A stretch of DNA of 64,000 nt from Wenyingzhuangia fucanilytica (GCF_001697185.1 NZ_CP014224.1:1426001-1490000), one strand, 5' to 3'; positions 8,343 to 19,227 are shown, numbered from the stretch's first letter. Notes: generated by a model from the letters alone, not told the origin. Translations and numbers: made by a program.

Positions 8343-11300
8343 ATGAAATTAAAAATGATGTTAAAAGTCTCGCCAGATATAAGGCGAATTTTGATTGCAG
8401 TCAGTATGATATTGTTTTGCATCACTGTTTCGAATGCGCAAACAGTCTCTGGAAAAGTAACCGCAGATGGTTTACCTGTACCGGGAGCAACAATATTGGT
8501 TAAAGGTACTACAATTGGTGTTTTTACAGACTTTGATGGTAACTATAGCATCAAAGCTGATACAAAAAGCACTCTTGTTTTTTCGTACATGGGTTATGAA
8601 ACACAGGAAGTTCTAGTGTCTAGTCGAAATCAAATTAACGTAACCTTAAAACAGGAGGGTCAAGAACTTGATGAAGTGGTAGTAGTTGGTTATGGAACCC
8701 AAAAAAAAGAGAGTGTAGTTGGGGCTATTACTCAGATTAAGGGTGAAGAACTAATGGAGAGAACTAGTGGGGTAGCTAATGTTGAAGAAGCTTTACAAGG
8801 GAACTTACCAGGTGTTACAGCAATACAAGGAAGTGGTATTCCTGGTCAATCTGATGTGCAAATTTTTATTAGAGGTCAGAGCACCTGGAATAATTCTGGA
8901 CAACCTCTTATTTTGGTTGATGGAGTTAAAAGATCTATGTCAGATGTTGACATGAATGAAATTGAAGGGATTTCTGTACTGAAAGATGCTTCTGCTACAG
9001 CGGTTTTTGGAGTAGAAGGAGCTAATGGTGTAATTTTAATTACTACTAAACGAGGAAAAACAGGGAAAGCTCAATTGTCTTTATCGGTAAATACTACTTA
9101 TAAAACAGTATCAAAACTTCCTAATAAACTAGATGCTTATGATGCTGTTTTAGAAGCGAATAAGTCTATAATGAGAGAAGTGATGTACAGTCCAGACTCA
9201 TGGGACGATTACCGACCTATGGGAATTGTAAATAAATATCGTAATCCATTAACAGAGGAAGAAAGTTATATTTATCCTAATATAAACTGGGAAGATGAAA
9301 TTCTTAAAGATTTTGCACAAGATACTAGGGTGAATTTATCCGTTCGTGGAGGATCTAAAGGAGCAAAGTATTTCGGAAGTTTATCATATCAAACAGTAAA
9401 TGATATTTTTGATGGTTCAAAATACGATAGTGGAAAAGGATATTTAGGAGAGTATAAATACGATAGATTTAATTATCGAACTAATATTGATTTTGATATT
9501 ACCAAGTCAACCGAGTTTTCGGTAAACTTATCTGGTTACTTAGGAACTCAGGAAACACCAAGTAACTTAAATACGGTTGTAAATGGTATTTATGAAATTG
9601 CTCCCAATTTATATACTCCAGTATATCCTGATGGTTTGTATGGGCAATTTGTAAATGATGTATTTGGTATTACCAACCCTATTGTAAGTTTAACCAATAC
9701 AGGTTATAACACATCTAGAAGATTTCAAGTAAATAGTGACTTTATTTTAAAACAAAAATTAGATTTTGTTACAAAAGGTTTATCTTTTAAAGGAAGGTTT
9801 TCACTGGATAATAACATGACTAGTAATCAATCCTTAACAGATAATGGAGCTGATGGTCTAGAAAATGTTGTGTATAGAGTGTATGATGGAGATAAAGAAC
9901 TTATTCTTTCTCCAAATGGAGTAAACGATTTTGATTTTGTAGTATTTCCATGGACTTTAGATCCTTCTACAATCAATGATGGAACTAGAAGTCGTCAAAT
10001 GGTTTATGATTTTTCATTAAACTACAATAGAAAGTTTGCAAAAAAACACGATGTATCAGCCTTGTTTTTATTTAGAAGACAACAATATGCAATAGGTAAT
10101 CAATTTCCAACTTTTAGAGAAGACTGGGTAGGTAGGGTAACCTATAACTATGATTCTAGATACTTTTTAGATGTTAACGGAGCATACAACGGATCAGAAA
10201 GATTTGGTCCTGGTTATCGTTTTGATCTTTTCCCTTCGGTTGCAGCTGGATGGATGATGTCAAACGAATCTTTTATAAAGAAGAATGTAAATTGGATTAA
10301 CAAACTTAAATTTAGAGGGTCTTATGGTCTTGTTGGTGATGATAAACTTCCTGGTAGATGGAATTATTTAGGGCAATGGGCTAGTGGAGGTTCTACATTT
10401 TTAAACCCAAACAAATATCATAATGGAAGATCTCCTTACACTTTTTATAAAGAGGATGTTGTAGGAAATCCTGATCTTCAGTGGGAAACTGCGATTAAAT
10501 ACAATTTTGGTGCTGAATTGTCATTGTTTAACAATATGATAACTGCCGAGTTTGATTATTTTGGAGAAAATCGTGATAATATTTTAATTAGAGGTTCTCA
10601 ACGTAGTGTACCTGAATTTTATGGAAATACCCCACCAGATTTTAACGGAGGAAAGGTAGAGGTAAGAGGTTTTGAATTAGTAATTGGCGGAAAGTATAAG
10701 TTTTCTAACGGAATAGATATTTGGGGTAACTATAGTTTTACTCAAGCTAAAGATGTTGTGTTAGAGAGAGATGATCCTGAGTTTAGACCTTTTTACCAAA
10801 AAAATGAAGGATATCCAATAGGTCAGAATAGATCAGCAATTCCAACAAATATTTTAACCAGTTGGGATGATATATATATGTCTACACCACAAATTTCAGG
10901 TCAAGAATATAGAAGGCCGGGGTATTATGATGTGGTAGATTTTGATGGAGATGGAACTTATAACAGTGCTTATGATAATGCGCCATTTGGTCAACCTATT
11001 CGTCCACAAAGAAACTGGAATGTAAATTTAGGAGCTGGGTATAAAGGTTTTAATATTATGGCTCAGTTTTATGGAACACAAAATAGTTTAAGAAGATTTG
11101 GAGATAGAACTTTTACCAACCAAACTGATTTGATTTTTGAACAAGATATAGATTATTGGACTAAGGAAAATCCAGGAAATACAGATACAATGCCAACTTG
11201 GAAGTTTAGTCAAGCGGCAACCAATCCAAGAAACAATTATTATGATTCATCAGTTGTAAGGTTTAAAACTTTACAATTATCATATGACATTCCTAAAACT

Positions 11301-11480
11301 ATATGTGAAAAATTGGGTGTGAGTTCTTTCAAAGTGTTTGCAAATGGTAACAACTTATACCTTTGGTCAGATTTACCTGATGATAGAGAATTCAATGGTA
11401 ACATCACAGCAGATTCAGATTTTAGAGGAGATTATCCTACTTTAAAGAGGTTTAATTTTGGTTTTAATATGAATTTTTAA
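8343..11480 (+). CDS. SusC-type TonB-dependent outer-membrane transporter (first pair)
   Basis: The 1045-residue protein imports oligosaccharides across the outer membrane together with the SusD partner encoded next. In order it shows a signal peptide (to about SNAQ, residue 33), a carboxypeptidase-D-like regulatory domain (VSGKVTADGLPVPGATILVKGT to about residue 105), a canonical TonB-box/plug start LDEVVVVGYGTQKKESVVGAI, the plug (LILVDGVKRSMSDVDMNEIEGISVLKDASATAVFG) and a long beta-barrel ending in Phe (FNFGFNMNF). There is no N-terminal STN domain, so anti-sigma signalling is not expected. It is the first gene of a five-gene unit (susC-susD-susC-susD-surface lipoprotein). The 12-base gap to susD shows tight coupling. 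Confidence 0.97.
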   Translation: MKLKMMLKVSPDIRRILIAVSMILFCITVSNAQTVSGKVTADGLPVPGATILVKGTTIGVFTDFDGNYSIKADTKSTLVFSYMGYETQEVLVSSRNQINVTLKQEGQELDEVVVVGYGTQKKESVVGAITQIKGEELMERTSGVANVEEALQGNLPGVTAIQGSGIPGQSDVQIFIRGQSTWNNSGQPLILVDGVKRSMSDVDMNEIEGISVLKDASATAVFGVEGANGVILITTKRGKTGKAQLSLSVNTTYKTVSKLPNKLDAYDAVLEANKSIMREVMYSPDSWDDYRPMGIVNKYRNPLTEEESYIYPNINWEDEILKDFAQDTRVNLSVRGGSKGAKYFGSLSYQTVNDIFDGSKYDSGKGYLGEYKYDRFNYRTNIDFDITKSTEFSVNLSGYLGTQETPSNLNTVVNGIYEIAPNLYTPVYPDGLYGQFVNDVFGITNPIVSLTNTGYNTSRRFQVNSDFILKQKLDFVTKGLSFKGRFSLDNNMTSNQSLTDNGADGLENVVYRVYDGDKELILSPNGVNDFDFVVFPWTLDPSTINDGTRSRQMVYDFSLNYNRKFAKKHDVSALFLFRRQQYAIGNQFPTFREDWVGRVTYNYDSRYFLDVNGAYNGSERFGPGYRFDLFPSVAAGWMMSNESFIKKNVNWINKLKFRGSYGLVGDDKLPGRWNYLGQWASGGSTFLNPNKYHNGRSPYTFYKEDVVGNPDLQWETAIKYNFGAELSLFNNMITAEFDYFGENRDNILIRGSQRSVPEFYGNTPPDFNGGKVEVRGFELVIGGKYKFSNGIDIWGNYSFTQAKDVVLERDDPEFRPFYQKNEGYPIGQNRSAIPTNILTSWDDIYMSTPQISGQEYRRPGYYDVVDFDGDGTYNSAYDNAPFGQPIRPQRNWNVNLGAGYKGFNIMAQFYGTQNSLRRFGDRTFTNQTDLIFEQDIDYWTKENPGNTDTMPTWKFSQAATNPRNNYYDSSVVRFKTLQLSYDIPKTICEKLGVSSFKVFANGNNLYLWSDLPDDREFNGNITADSDFRGDYPTLKRFNFGFNMNF

Positions 11481-11492
11481 AAAAGAAATAAG

Positions 11493-13316
11493 ATGAAAAA
11501 ATATATACTAATATCATTATTAATAATAACATCTTTATTTACATCTTCATGTGAGGATTATTTAGATGTAGCACCAGAAGCAACTTTAGGACAAGAAGAA
11601 GTATTTCAAAACTTTGACAATGCACAGGGTTTTGTAGAAGAAATGTATGCTTTAGTAGTAGATTACGGTACAGCAGGGCACACCTTTCAAGATTATATTT
11701 ATGGAGATGATGGATATGTTCCACCTGGATTTAAATCTAGTTCACAAATAGATAATGGAAATTTAGTTTTTTGGTCAAGTCATAAATATTCTTATTTAAA
11801 TGATAATGGTCAGAATAACACCAGTCAAACAAACGCAAGAAACAGACCAGGACTGTGGAATGGTAGTTTAATGGGAATTCGTAAAGCAAATATTGTTATT
11901 GAAAGTATCGATTTAATGGTAGATGCTACTGAAGATGAAAAAAATGTAATTCTAGGACAAGCTTATTTTTTTAGAGCTTTTTTTCATAATGAAATCATGA
12001 AGTTTTGGGGACGTTTTCCATATATAAAAGAAGTAATAAAAGGTGATGATTTTAGGTTAGCTAGACCAGCAACTTATAAAGAGTGTGCATTAGAAGCTAA
12101 CGAAGATTACAAGAGAGCAGCAGCTTTATTACCAGTTGATTGGGATAATGAGACTTATGGACAAAAAACGTTGGGACAAAATATGGGTAGGCTTACGAAA
12201 GGAGCTGCTTATGCTTTTCAAGGAAAGAATCTTTTATTGGCAGCAAGTCCATTAATGAAAATTAATAACCAACCAGGGATAAATACTTATGATTACGATG
12301 TTGATTTGTGTAACATGGCTGTTGATGCTTTTGCAGAAGTATTAAAGTTAGCAGATCAAGGTAGATATGCATTGGTTCCTTTTAGTGATTATGAATCTGT
12401 ATTTTGGGAAACACCAAATGCTGATATGTGGCCAGGAAGTACAGAATTTATTTTTGCTGCCCCTGGAGGAAATAGACCTTCTGCTCAAAGGTTTATGGCA
12501 AATGGTATGCTAAAAAGCTTTTCTGGAATTAATGGTGTAGGGCATACAAGTCCAACACATAATTTTATACACAACAACTTTGGAATGGCCAATGGTCTTT
12601 CTATAGAAGATGATATGAGTGGGCAATACGGAGCTCCTACTTATGACCCAACAAAACCATTTGACAATAGAGATCCTAGATTTTATATGTGGGTTGTTGC
12701 AGATGGAGATGTGTTAGCTACTAAAGCTACAGCACCTGCTCAACACAAATTTGCACAACTTTATGAAGGTGGTGAGCACAGAAATGGTGGTTCAGAAACA
12801 GGTTATCTTTATAAAAAGTTCTATCCTACACTACACAGTAATTGGAATAGAATTATTAACAGGTATGTAGGAATGCTTTTACACATGAGACTTACAGATG
12901 TGTATTTAATGTATGCAGAAGCTTTACATGCAGCAAATGGAGCAACAGCAATACCAACATCTTATCCTTTATCAGCAGAACAGGCGATTAATACATTACG
13001 ACTTAGAGTAGGAATCCCTACTGTTCCTTCAGCAATTGTAGCTGATAATAATAAGTTTATGGATGAATTAAGAAGAGAAAGAAGTGTAGAGTTATCATGG
13101 GAGGCACATAGATGGGTAGATATTCGTCGTTGGGGAGTAGCACACTTAGATAAGTATAAAAATAAGACTGAGCTTAGCTTTCCACAAGATCATTCATACT
13201 TTGAAGAAAAACTACTTATATCAAGAGTGTGTGAGTATCCAAAGCATTATTGGTTGCCTTTTCAGGCAAATCAAACTCAGATATATGCTGGTTTTGAACA
13301 AAACCCAGGATGGTAG
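11493..13316 (+). CDS. SusD-type surface glycan-binding lipoprotein (first pair)
   Basis: SusD/RagB family protein of 607 residues, the lid of the first SusC transporter. It has a lipoprotein signal ending at SSC (Cys20) followed by acidic residues (EDYLDVAPEATLG), fitting surface export. The SusD core is visible in LGQAYFFRAFFHNEIMKFWGRFPYIKE, RLTKGAAYAFQGKNLLLAASPL, and the C-terminal RLTDVYLMYAEALH and FMDELRRERSVELSWEAHRWVDIRRWG. It ends in the family's NPGW. The partner is the SusC immediately upstream. Confidence 0.97.
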   Translation: MKKYILISLLIITSLFTSSCEDYLDVAPEATLGQEEVFQNFDNAQGFVEEMYALVVDYGTAGHTFQDYIYGDDGYVPPGFKSSSQIDNGNLVFWSSHKYSYLNDNGQNNTSQTNARNRPGLWNGSLMGIRKANIVIESIDLMVDATEDEKNVILGQAYFFRAFFHNEIMKFWGRFPYIKEVIKGDDFRLARPATYKECALEANEDYKRAAALLPVDWDNETYGQKTLGQNMGRLTKGAAYAFQGKNLLLAASPLMKINNQPGINTYDYDVDLCNMAVDAFAEVLKLADQGRYALVPFSDYESVFWETPNADMWPGSTEFIFAAPGGNRPSAQRFMANGMLKSFSGINGVGHTSPTHNFIHNNFGMANGLSIEDDMSGQYGAPTYDPTKPFDNRDPRFYMWVVADGDVLATKATAPAQHKFAQLYEGGEHRNGGSETGYLYKKFYPTLHSNWNRIINRYVGMLLHMRLTDVYLMYAEALHAANGATAIPTSYPLSAEQAINTLRLRVGIPTVPSAIVADNNKFMDELRRERSVELSWEAHRWVDIRRWGVAHLDKYKNKTELSFPQDHSYFEEKLLISRVCEYPKHYWLPFQANQTQIYAGFEQNPGW

Positions 13317-13356
13317 AGTTTTGTGATTTTGTTTTAATTAATTTAAAGAAAAAAAA

Positions 13357-16300
13357 ATGAAAATAAATAAATTATATAGGCTATTTACACTATTCTGCCT
13401 AACACTATTTTGCTTTTGCGATTTTGCAATAGCTCAAACAACGGGCTCTAGTGCAAATGCAACTGTGGTTGATGAGCAAGGAAATCCTATTAGGAATGTA
13501 AATATTTTTGGGCCTAATGGAGTACAAACTATTACAGATGATAATGGAAATTTTGAAGTTGATTTACCTTATGAACAATCAGTAGTTATACAAAAAGAGG
13601 GGTTTGAATCAGAACTACTTAAAGTTATTGATTTAACAGGTAAGATTGTCTTAGAAAAATCACCTTTTTTAGCTTCTGAAGATGACGAAATAAAAATGGG
13701 AGTTACAACTAAAGACAGACGAGATATTGTAGGTTCTGTTGCTTCTATTAACACAAAAGATCGTGTTGTTTACGACAACACCCAGTGGGTAAGAGATTAT
13801 ATTAACGGTTTAATGTTAGGTGTTAAAGGTTCTGCAAATGTTAGAGGATTAGGTAATGCACTTTTTGTTATTGATGGTGTTATTGGTCGTAATCCCAATA
13901 TTTTAAATATGCAAGAAGTTGAGCAGATAACAGTACTTAAAGATGCAAATTCGGTTGCTTTATATGGAAGTCAAGGAAGAAATGGGGTAATTATTATCAA
14001 TACCAAAAGAGGAAAAATAAATCAAAAACAGGTTAATGTAAATGTACTTTCAGGAGTTAGAATGCCAATTTCATTACCTAATTATTTAGGATCTGTTGAT
14101 TATATGGAACTTTATAATGAGGCTAGAAGAAATGATGGTTTAACAGATTTTTATGCTCCAACTCTTATTGAAGAGTTTAAAAATAGCACAAACAAATATC
14201 GTTACCCTGATACAGATTTTTATTCAGATGAGTATTTACGTCCATTTGTTAATACTGCAAATATTGTTGCAGATTTTTCTGGAGGAGATGAAAAAACACA
14301 GTATTATGTAAATATGGGGTGGAATCATGACCAATCTTTGGTTAAAATAAATCCAGATGCAAATGTAGGAACTAATAGATTTAATGTAAGGGGAAATATA
14401 GATTTTAAAATAAATGATTGGATTACAAGTTCTCTTGATGGTGTTGCTATTTTGAGTAATACAAAAAGTGCTTTATCAAATTTATTAAATAGCGGTACTA
14501 GTTTTAAGCCTAATAGTTATGCTCCTTTATTACCTGTTTCTATGATAGATGCAACTGGGAATCCAGCATTGGCTGCTCAATTAAAAGGAGCTGGAATATT
14601 TGACGGAATGTTATTAGGAGGATCTCAGCAGTTTCAAAATAATACTCCAATAGCAAATATTATTGGAGGTGGATATCAAAAATCAGTTTTTCGTTCTACA
14701 CAGTTTAACAATTCTGTAAATTTTGATTTAGATATGATTACCGAAGGGTTGTCTGCTAAGACTTACCTAAGTTTTGATTTTTATGATGCTTATAACATAT
14801 CTGTAAGAAATGACTATGCTGTTTATGAGCCTACCTGGCAAGATGATAAAATTATTGGTTTAACACCGTTCGGTGGGCCAGATAAAAAGGACTTAACAGA
14901 AAATATTAGTACAAATGATTTTGTTTCTAGGTTAGGTTTTTACGGGTTGGTAAACTATAAAAGAACATTTAACAAAAAGCATTCATTCAACAGTACCTTC
15001 TTAGGTTACTTTAATTCGCAAAAAGAAAATAATACGATTCAATCAGATATCAACTCACATTTAGGGTTCCAATTAGCTTATGATTATAAGAAAAAAATGT
15101 TTGTTGATTTTAGTGCTGCATATGTTAACTCTATTAAATTACCAGATGGAAATAGAACAGCACTTTCACCAACGTTAGGATTGGCATATGCACTTAGTGA
15201 AGAACAATTTTTTAAAAATATAGATTTTGTTGACTACTTAAAGATTAAAGCATCGGCGGGAATTATTAATTCAGATTTAGGAATAGATAGTTATTATTTA
15301 TATGGCGAAAACTTTTCTGATGGTTCTGCATTTAACTGGGCTGATGGACAAAGTACTAATAGAAGACAAAATGTTTCTCAGGGAGCAAATCCAAACTTAG
15401 GTTATGAACAACGTGTAGATTTAAATGTTGGTTTTGAGAGTTATTTAATGAAATCAATTTGGTTAGAGTTTAATTACTTTAAATCAGATTTAGACAAACA
15501 AGTAACTTTTTTAAATAGTAAATATCCTTCTTTTTATAACACTTTTAAACCTTATGATAATTATAATAAGAATACCTATAGTGGTTTTGAGTTAGGTTTG
15601 AATTATAATAAAAATATTAATGACTTTAGCGTTAATCTAGGAGCTAACATTCTTTATAATAAAGCTGAAATAACTAAAAGAGATGAAATAAATGAGTATG
15701 CTTACCAAAATAGAGTAGGTACAGCTACTACAGCAATTGTAGGTTTAGTTGATCAAGGTTTTTATTCAGAAAATGATTTTGATGTAGCTGGTAATGGTGA
15801 TTTATCTTTAAAAAGTAATTTCCCTGTTCCTGCTTTTGGATCAGTTCAACCTGGAGATATAAAATATAAGGATCAAAATGGTGATAATATTATCGATAAT
15901 AACGATAGAGTTGTTATTGGTATGGGGAATAGCCCTTGGTCTTATGGATTAAATCTTAACCTAAAATATAAAAGACTTAATTTATTTGTGTTAGGAACAG
16001 GTCAGATTGGAGGTGAAGCAATGAAGTCTAATAATTACTATAAGGTAAATGGTAATGATAAATATTCTGAAGTTGTTTTAGGGCGTTGGACTCCTCAAAC
16101 AGCAAATACCGCTACTTATCCAAGATTGTCTTCTGGATCAAATCAAAATAACTTTCAAAATTCAACTTTTTGGATGTATGACAATAGTTTCTTTAAAATC
16201 AACCGAGCTCAGTTAACTTATGAATTTAATGAGAAAGTATGTAGTGATTTAGGAATGAAAGATTTTAGTATTAACGTTTCGGGGACTAATCTTTTTGAAA

Positions 16301-16389
16301 TTGCTGAAAATAGAGATGTTCGTCAGTTAAGTATTGGAGGAAGTCCTCTATACAGAACCTTCACGTTAGGTTTAAGAACATCATTTTAA
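13357..16389 (+). CDS. SusC-type TonB-dependent transporter (second pair), reduced TonB-box/plug region
   Basis: A second SusC-like transporter of 1010 residues with signal peptide (to about IAQ, residue 27), a carboxypeptidase-D-like domain (TVVDEQGNPIRNVNIFGPNG), plug core (ALFVIDGVIGRNPNILNMQEVEQITVLKDANSVALYG) and a beta-barrel ending FTLGLRTSF. The usual EVVVVGYG TonB-box segment is not recognisable. In its place stands a polar stretch (DDEIKMGVTTKDRRDIVGS), and the part of the plug that normally reads LQGRVAGV..SGxPG..xIRIRG is shortened to NGLMLGVKGSANVRGLG. It may take a different oligomer from the first transporter, or be energised in a less standard way. It lies 40 bases after susD1 and 26 before susD2. 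Confidence 0.95.
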   Translation: MKINKLYRLFTLFCLTLFCFCDFAIAQTTGSSANATVVDEQGNPIRNVNIFGPNGVQTITDDNGNFEVDLPYEQSVVIQKEGFESELLKVIDLTGKIVLEKSPFLASEDDEIKMGVTTKDRRDIVGSVASINTKDRVVYDNTQWVRDYINGLMLGVKGSANVRGLGNALFVIDGVIGRNPNILNMQEVEQITVLKDANSVALYGSQGRNGVIIINTKRGKINQKQVNVNVLSGVRMPISLPNYLGSVDYMELYNEARRNDGLTDFYAPTLIEEFKNSTNKYRYPDTDFYSDEYLRPFVNTANIVADFSGGDEKTQYYVNMGWNHDQSLVKINPDANVGTNRFNVRGNIDFKINDWITSSLDGVAILSNTKSALSNLLNSGTSFKPNSYAPLLPVSMIDATGNPALAAQLKGAGIFDGMLLGGSQQFQNNTPIANIIGGGYQKSVFRSTQFNNSVNFDLDMITEGLSAKTYLSFDFYDAYNISVRNDYAVYEPTWQDDKIIGLTPFGGPDKKDLTENISTNDFVSRLGFYGLVNYKRTFNKKHSFNSTFLGYFNSQKENNTIQSDINSHLGFQLAYDYKKKMFVDFSAAYVNSIKLPDGNRTALSPTLGLAYALSEEQFFKNIDFVDYLKIKASAGIINSDLGIDSYYLYGENFSDGSAFNWADGQSTNRRQNVSQGANPNLGYEQRVDLNVGFESYLMKSIWLEFNYFKSDLDKQVTFLNSKYPSFYNTFKPYDNYNKNTYSGFELGLNYNKNINDFSVNLGANILYNKAEITKRDEINEYAYQNRVGTATTAIVGLVDQGFYSENDFDVAGNGDLSLKSNFPVPAFGSVQPGDIKYKDQNGDNIIDNNDRVVIGMGNSPWSYGLNLNLKYKRLNLFVLGTGQIGGEAMKSNNYYKVNGNDKYSEVVLGRWTPQTANTATYPRLSSGSNQNNFQNSTFWMYDNSFFKINRAQLTYEFNEKVCSDLGMKDFSINVSGTNLFEIAENRDVRQLSIGGSPLYRTFTLGLRTSF

Positions 16390-16415
16390 TTTAATTATAA
16401 ATTCAGATAAATAAA

Positions 16416-18137
16416 ATGAAAAATTTAATAAAATATATGTTAGTTGTTTCAGTTTTTACAGGAGTAATTTCCTGTGAAAAACTGGAACCTATTGATGAAA
16501 ATAGGCTGGATTATGACTATGTTAGTACCGATCCAGAATCTGCAGAAGGAATATTACTACAGGGATATGCTGGTTTAGAAGATCAATATTCTTTTTCAGA
16601 AACTGCAACAGATGATGCTGTTAATAATAAATTGAATAACGGATATAAAAGAATGGCTCTTGGGGAGCTGTCTGCTTTATACAATCCTGCTTCAAGTTGG
16701 AATAGTTTTGAAAAAGTATTCTATGTTAATCGATTTATAGAAATTGTTGATGCAGGTACTGTACAATGGAATAGAGATGCAGAAATTAATGAATTATTTA
16801 ATAAACGTTTAAAAGGAGAAGCTTTAGCGTTAAGAGCTTTACATCACTTTTATGTATTACAGGCTCATGCAGGTGAAGCTGCTTCAGGACAATTATTAGG
16901 AATTCCATATTTTACAGAGTTTATAAAAGCTGATGGTAATTTTAATATTCCTCGTTTAACTCTTAAAGAATCTGTTAATGCAATAATGAAAGATTTTGAT
17001 GATGCTCTTGCTTTGTTACCAACAGATTATTCCGATAATTTAGCAGATGTAGATCCATGGTATTCATCTGTTGATTTTGGAAAATACAAAGTAGTAAACG
17101 GTTCTCAATATAATTTAAGAATTTCTGGTAGAATTGTAAAAGCTTTAAAAGCACGTTTGGCGCTGTATGTTGCTAGTCCGTCTTTTTTTAATGGTCAAGA
17201 AGGTTATTATAATATTGCTGCTGATGTTTCAAGTGAATTATTAAATAGTATTGGTGGTGTTGCTGGTTTAGCAGCTGATGGTCTAGAGTTTTATGCATCA
17301 GATAATGATTTAAGTGGTGATGAATTGTTATGGCGTAGTTCAGTAGGAGGAAGTAATTCAACATATGAGAAAAGAATGTTTCCACCTTCTGTAAATGGTA
17401 CTGGAGAGGTAAATCCAACTCATAATTTAGTGATGTCTTTTCCAATGAAAAACGGATTTCCAGCAACAGTTACAAATGGTTTCGATCCTCAGGATCCATA
17501 CACAAATAGAGATCCTCGTTTAGAAAAATATATTGTAGTTAATGGATCTTCTTTTGGAGGAGGAGTTATTAATACAGGTTACGGAGGTAAGATTGATAGA
17601 CTAGATTCTATTTCTGAATTTTCAACAACCACGGGGTATTACCTAAAGAAATTACTTCGTCCTGATGTGAGAATTAATAATGATGGAACTACATCTGATC
17701 AAAAACATGTAAATGTTTATTTTAGATATACGGAATTATTTTTAATATTAGCAGAAGCTGCTAATGAAATTGGAGGGCCAGATCATCAGGTAAACGGAAT
17801 TTCTGCTCGTGATGTTATTGCTGCCATCCGTAATAGAGCAGGAATAACACAACCAGATGTTTATTTAACAACCATTACAACTCAATCTGCTATGCGAGAT
17901 CTTATTAGAAATGAACGTCGTATTGAATTAAGTTTTGAAGGACATAGATTTTGGGATCTTAGACGTTGGGGAACATCCTTAAACGAAACAGCAAAAGGTT
18001 ATTTTAATGATGGTAGTAACTATGTAGAACTGCCTTCTGTTGAAATAAGGAATTATCCAAGTCATGCTGTTTATATGCCAATTCCAAATTCAGAAACACT
18101 AAAATTTCCTGAAATACAACAAAATAAAGGTTGGTAA
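16416..18137 (+). CDS. SusD-type surface glycan-binding lipoprotein (second pair)
   Basis: A 573-residue SusD/RagB protein, partner of the second SusC. The lipobox is VISC followed by EKLEPIDENR. Core SusD features are FNKRLKGEALALRALHHFYVLQAHAG, the SGRIVKALKARLALYVASPSFF helix pair, FRYTELFLILAEAANEIGG, and RDLIRNERRIELSFEGHRFWDLRRWG near the C-terminus. It ends in NKGW. Divergence from the first SusD, visible by eye, supports two distinct transporter complexes and not a recent copy. Confidence 0.96.
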   Translation: MKNLIKYMLVVSVFTGVISCEKLEPIDENRLDYDYVSTDPESAEGILLQGYAGLEDQYSFSETATDDAVNNKLNNGYKRMALGELSALYNPASSWNSFEKVFYVNRFIEIVDAGTVQWNRDAEINELFNKRLKGEALALRALHHFYVLQAHAGEAASGQLLGIPYFTEFIKADGNFNIPRLTLKESVNAIMKDFDDALALLPTDYSDNLADVDPWYSSVDFGKYKVVNGSQYNLRISGRIVKALKARLALYVASPSFFNGQEGYYNIAADVSSELLNSIGGVAGLAADGLEFYASDNDLSGDELLWRSSVGGSNSTYEKRMFPPSVNGTGEVNPTHNLVMSFPMKNGFPATVTNGFDPQDPYTNRDPRLEKYIVVNGSSFGGGVINTGYGGKIDRLDSISEFSTTTGYYLKKLLRPDVRINNDGTTSDQKHVNVYFRYTELFLILAEAANEIGGPDHQVNGISARDVIAAIRNRAGITQPDVYLTTITTQSAMRDLIRNERRIELSFEGHRFWDLRRWGTSLNETAKGYFNDGSNYVELPSVEIRNYPSHAVYMPIPNSETLKFPEIQQNKGW

Positions 18138-18180
18138 AACCATTAGGTATTATAAAAGAATCATAAAATATTAGAAAGAT

Positions 18181-19227
18181 ATGAAAACAAAATTATTAAT
18201 AATATTCGCTTTAGCTTTTAGTATAATTGCTTGCGAAAATCAGGATATAGAGTTTGAAGATTTTGGTTCAACCTCAGTTTATTTCCCATTTCAGACTCCT
18301 ATTAGAACTTTAATTTTAGGAGAGTATGATTTAGGTTTTAATGAAAATGACAATAATCATAGATTTGAAATAGGTGTGACTATGTCTGGAGTCTATGAAA
18401 ATAAAAAGGATAGAAAAGTGTATTTTGAATTAGCCCCTGAGTTAATAGATACCCTTTTAATTGGAGCAGATACTATAAATGTACAATCATTACCTTCTCA
18501 ATATTATACTATTGAGCAAACTAGTCCAGTAACAATACCATCAGGTTCAATTAAAGGACGCATTCCGGTACAGCTTAAAGATGCTTTTTTTGATGATCCA
18601 CTTTCATTTGCGTCAGAAAAAGATGTTCATTATGTAATTCCATTAAAAATCACAAAATATGAAGGGTTAGATTCTCTTTTAACTGGTGTTCCTATGGTTG
18701 CAAACCCTGTAAAGGTAAAACCTGAAGATTGGGAAACTGCTCCAAAAGATTACACTCTTTTTGGAATTAAATTTATGAATAAGTATCAAGGAATGTATTT
18801 ACGAAGAGGTGCTGATGAAATGACCGATGCTGGTGGACAAAAAGTAACGACTGAATATAGAGATGAATATGTAGTAAGAGATGAATTAGTTGAAATCATG
18901 ACTACTGGAAAAGATAATGTTGAATTGTCTAATGTGGTTCGTAGAGGAGCACTTTCTAGTCCAGGGAATGTGAATATTGAATTAGAATTTGATCAAAATG
19001 GAGATTGTAACATAGTTAGTTTTGATAATGATCCATATAATGTATCGGGATCAGGAAGGTTTGTAAAAGATGGTGACGAATGGGGTGGAGAAAAACGTGA
19101 TGTAATTCACCTTGAGTATAATTATACAGATACAGTTAATAACGAAACTCATAAAGTAAATGATACTTTAGTCTTGAGAAATAGGAATGTTAAATTCGAA
19201 GAGTTTGTAGTTAATTTAAATAAATAG
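18181..19227 (+). CDS. DUF1735/DUF4973-type surface lipoprotein (SusE-position glycan-binding candidate)
   Basis: A 348-residue lipoprotein (lipobox SIIAC followed by ENQD) with an N-terminal DUF1735-like beta domain (STSVYFPFQTPIRTLILGEYDLGFNENDNNHRFEIGVTMSG) and a C-terminal DUF4973/lipocalin-like part (GRFVKDGDEWGGEKRDVIHLEYNYTD). Such proteins sit directly after susD and usually act as accessory surface glycan-binding proteins. It is the last gene of the transporter unit; a hairpin with a T-run follows 28 bases after the stop. Confidence 0.85.
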   Translation: MKTKLLIIFALAFSIIACENQDIEFEDFGSTSVYFPFQTPIRTLILGEYDLGFNENDNNHRFEIGVTMSGVYENKKDRKVYFELAPELIDTLLIGADTINVQSLPSQYYTIEQTSPVTIPSGSIKGRIPVQLKDAFFDDPLSFASEKDVHYVIPLKITKYEGLDSLLTGVPMVANPVKVKPEDWETAPKDYTLFGIKFMNKYQGMYLRRGADEMTDAGGQKVTTEYRDEYVVRDELVEIMTTGKDNVELSNVVRRGALSSPGNVNIELEFDQNGDCNIVSFDNDPYNVSGSGRFVKDGDEWGGEKRDVIHLEYNYTDTVNNETHKVNDTLVLRNRNVKFEEFVVNLNK

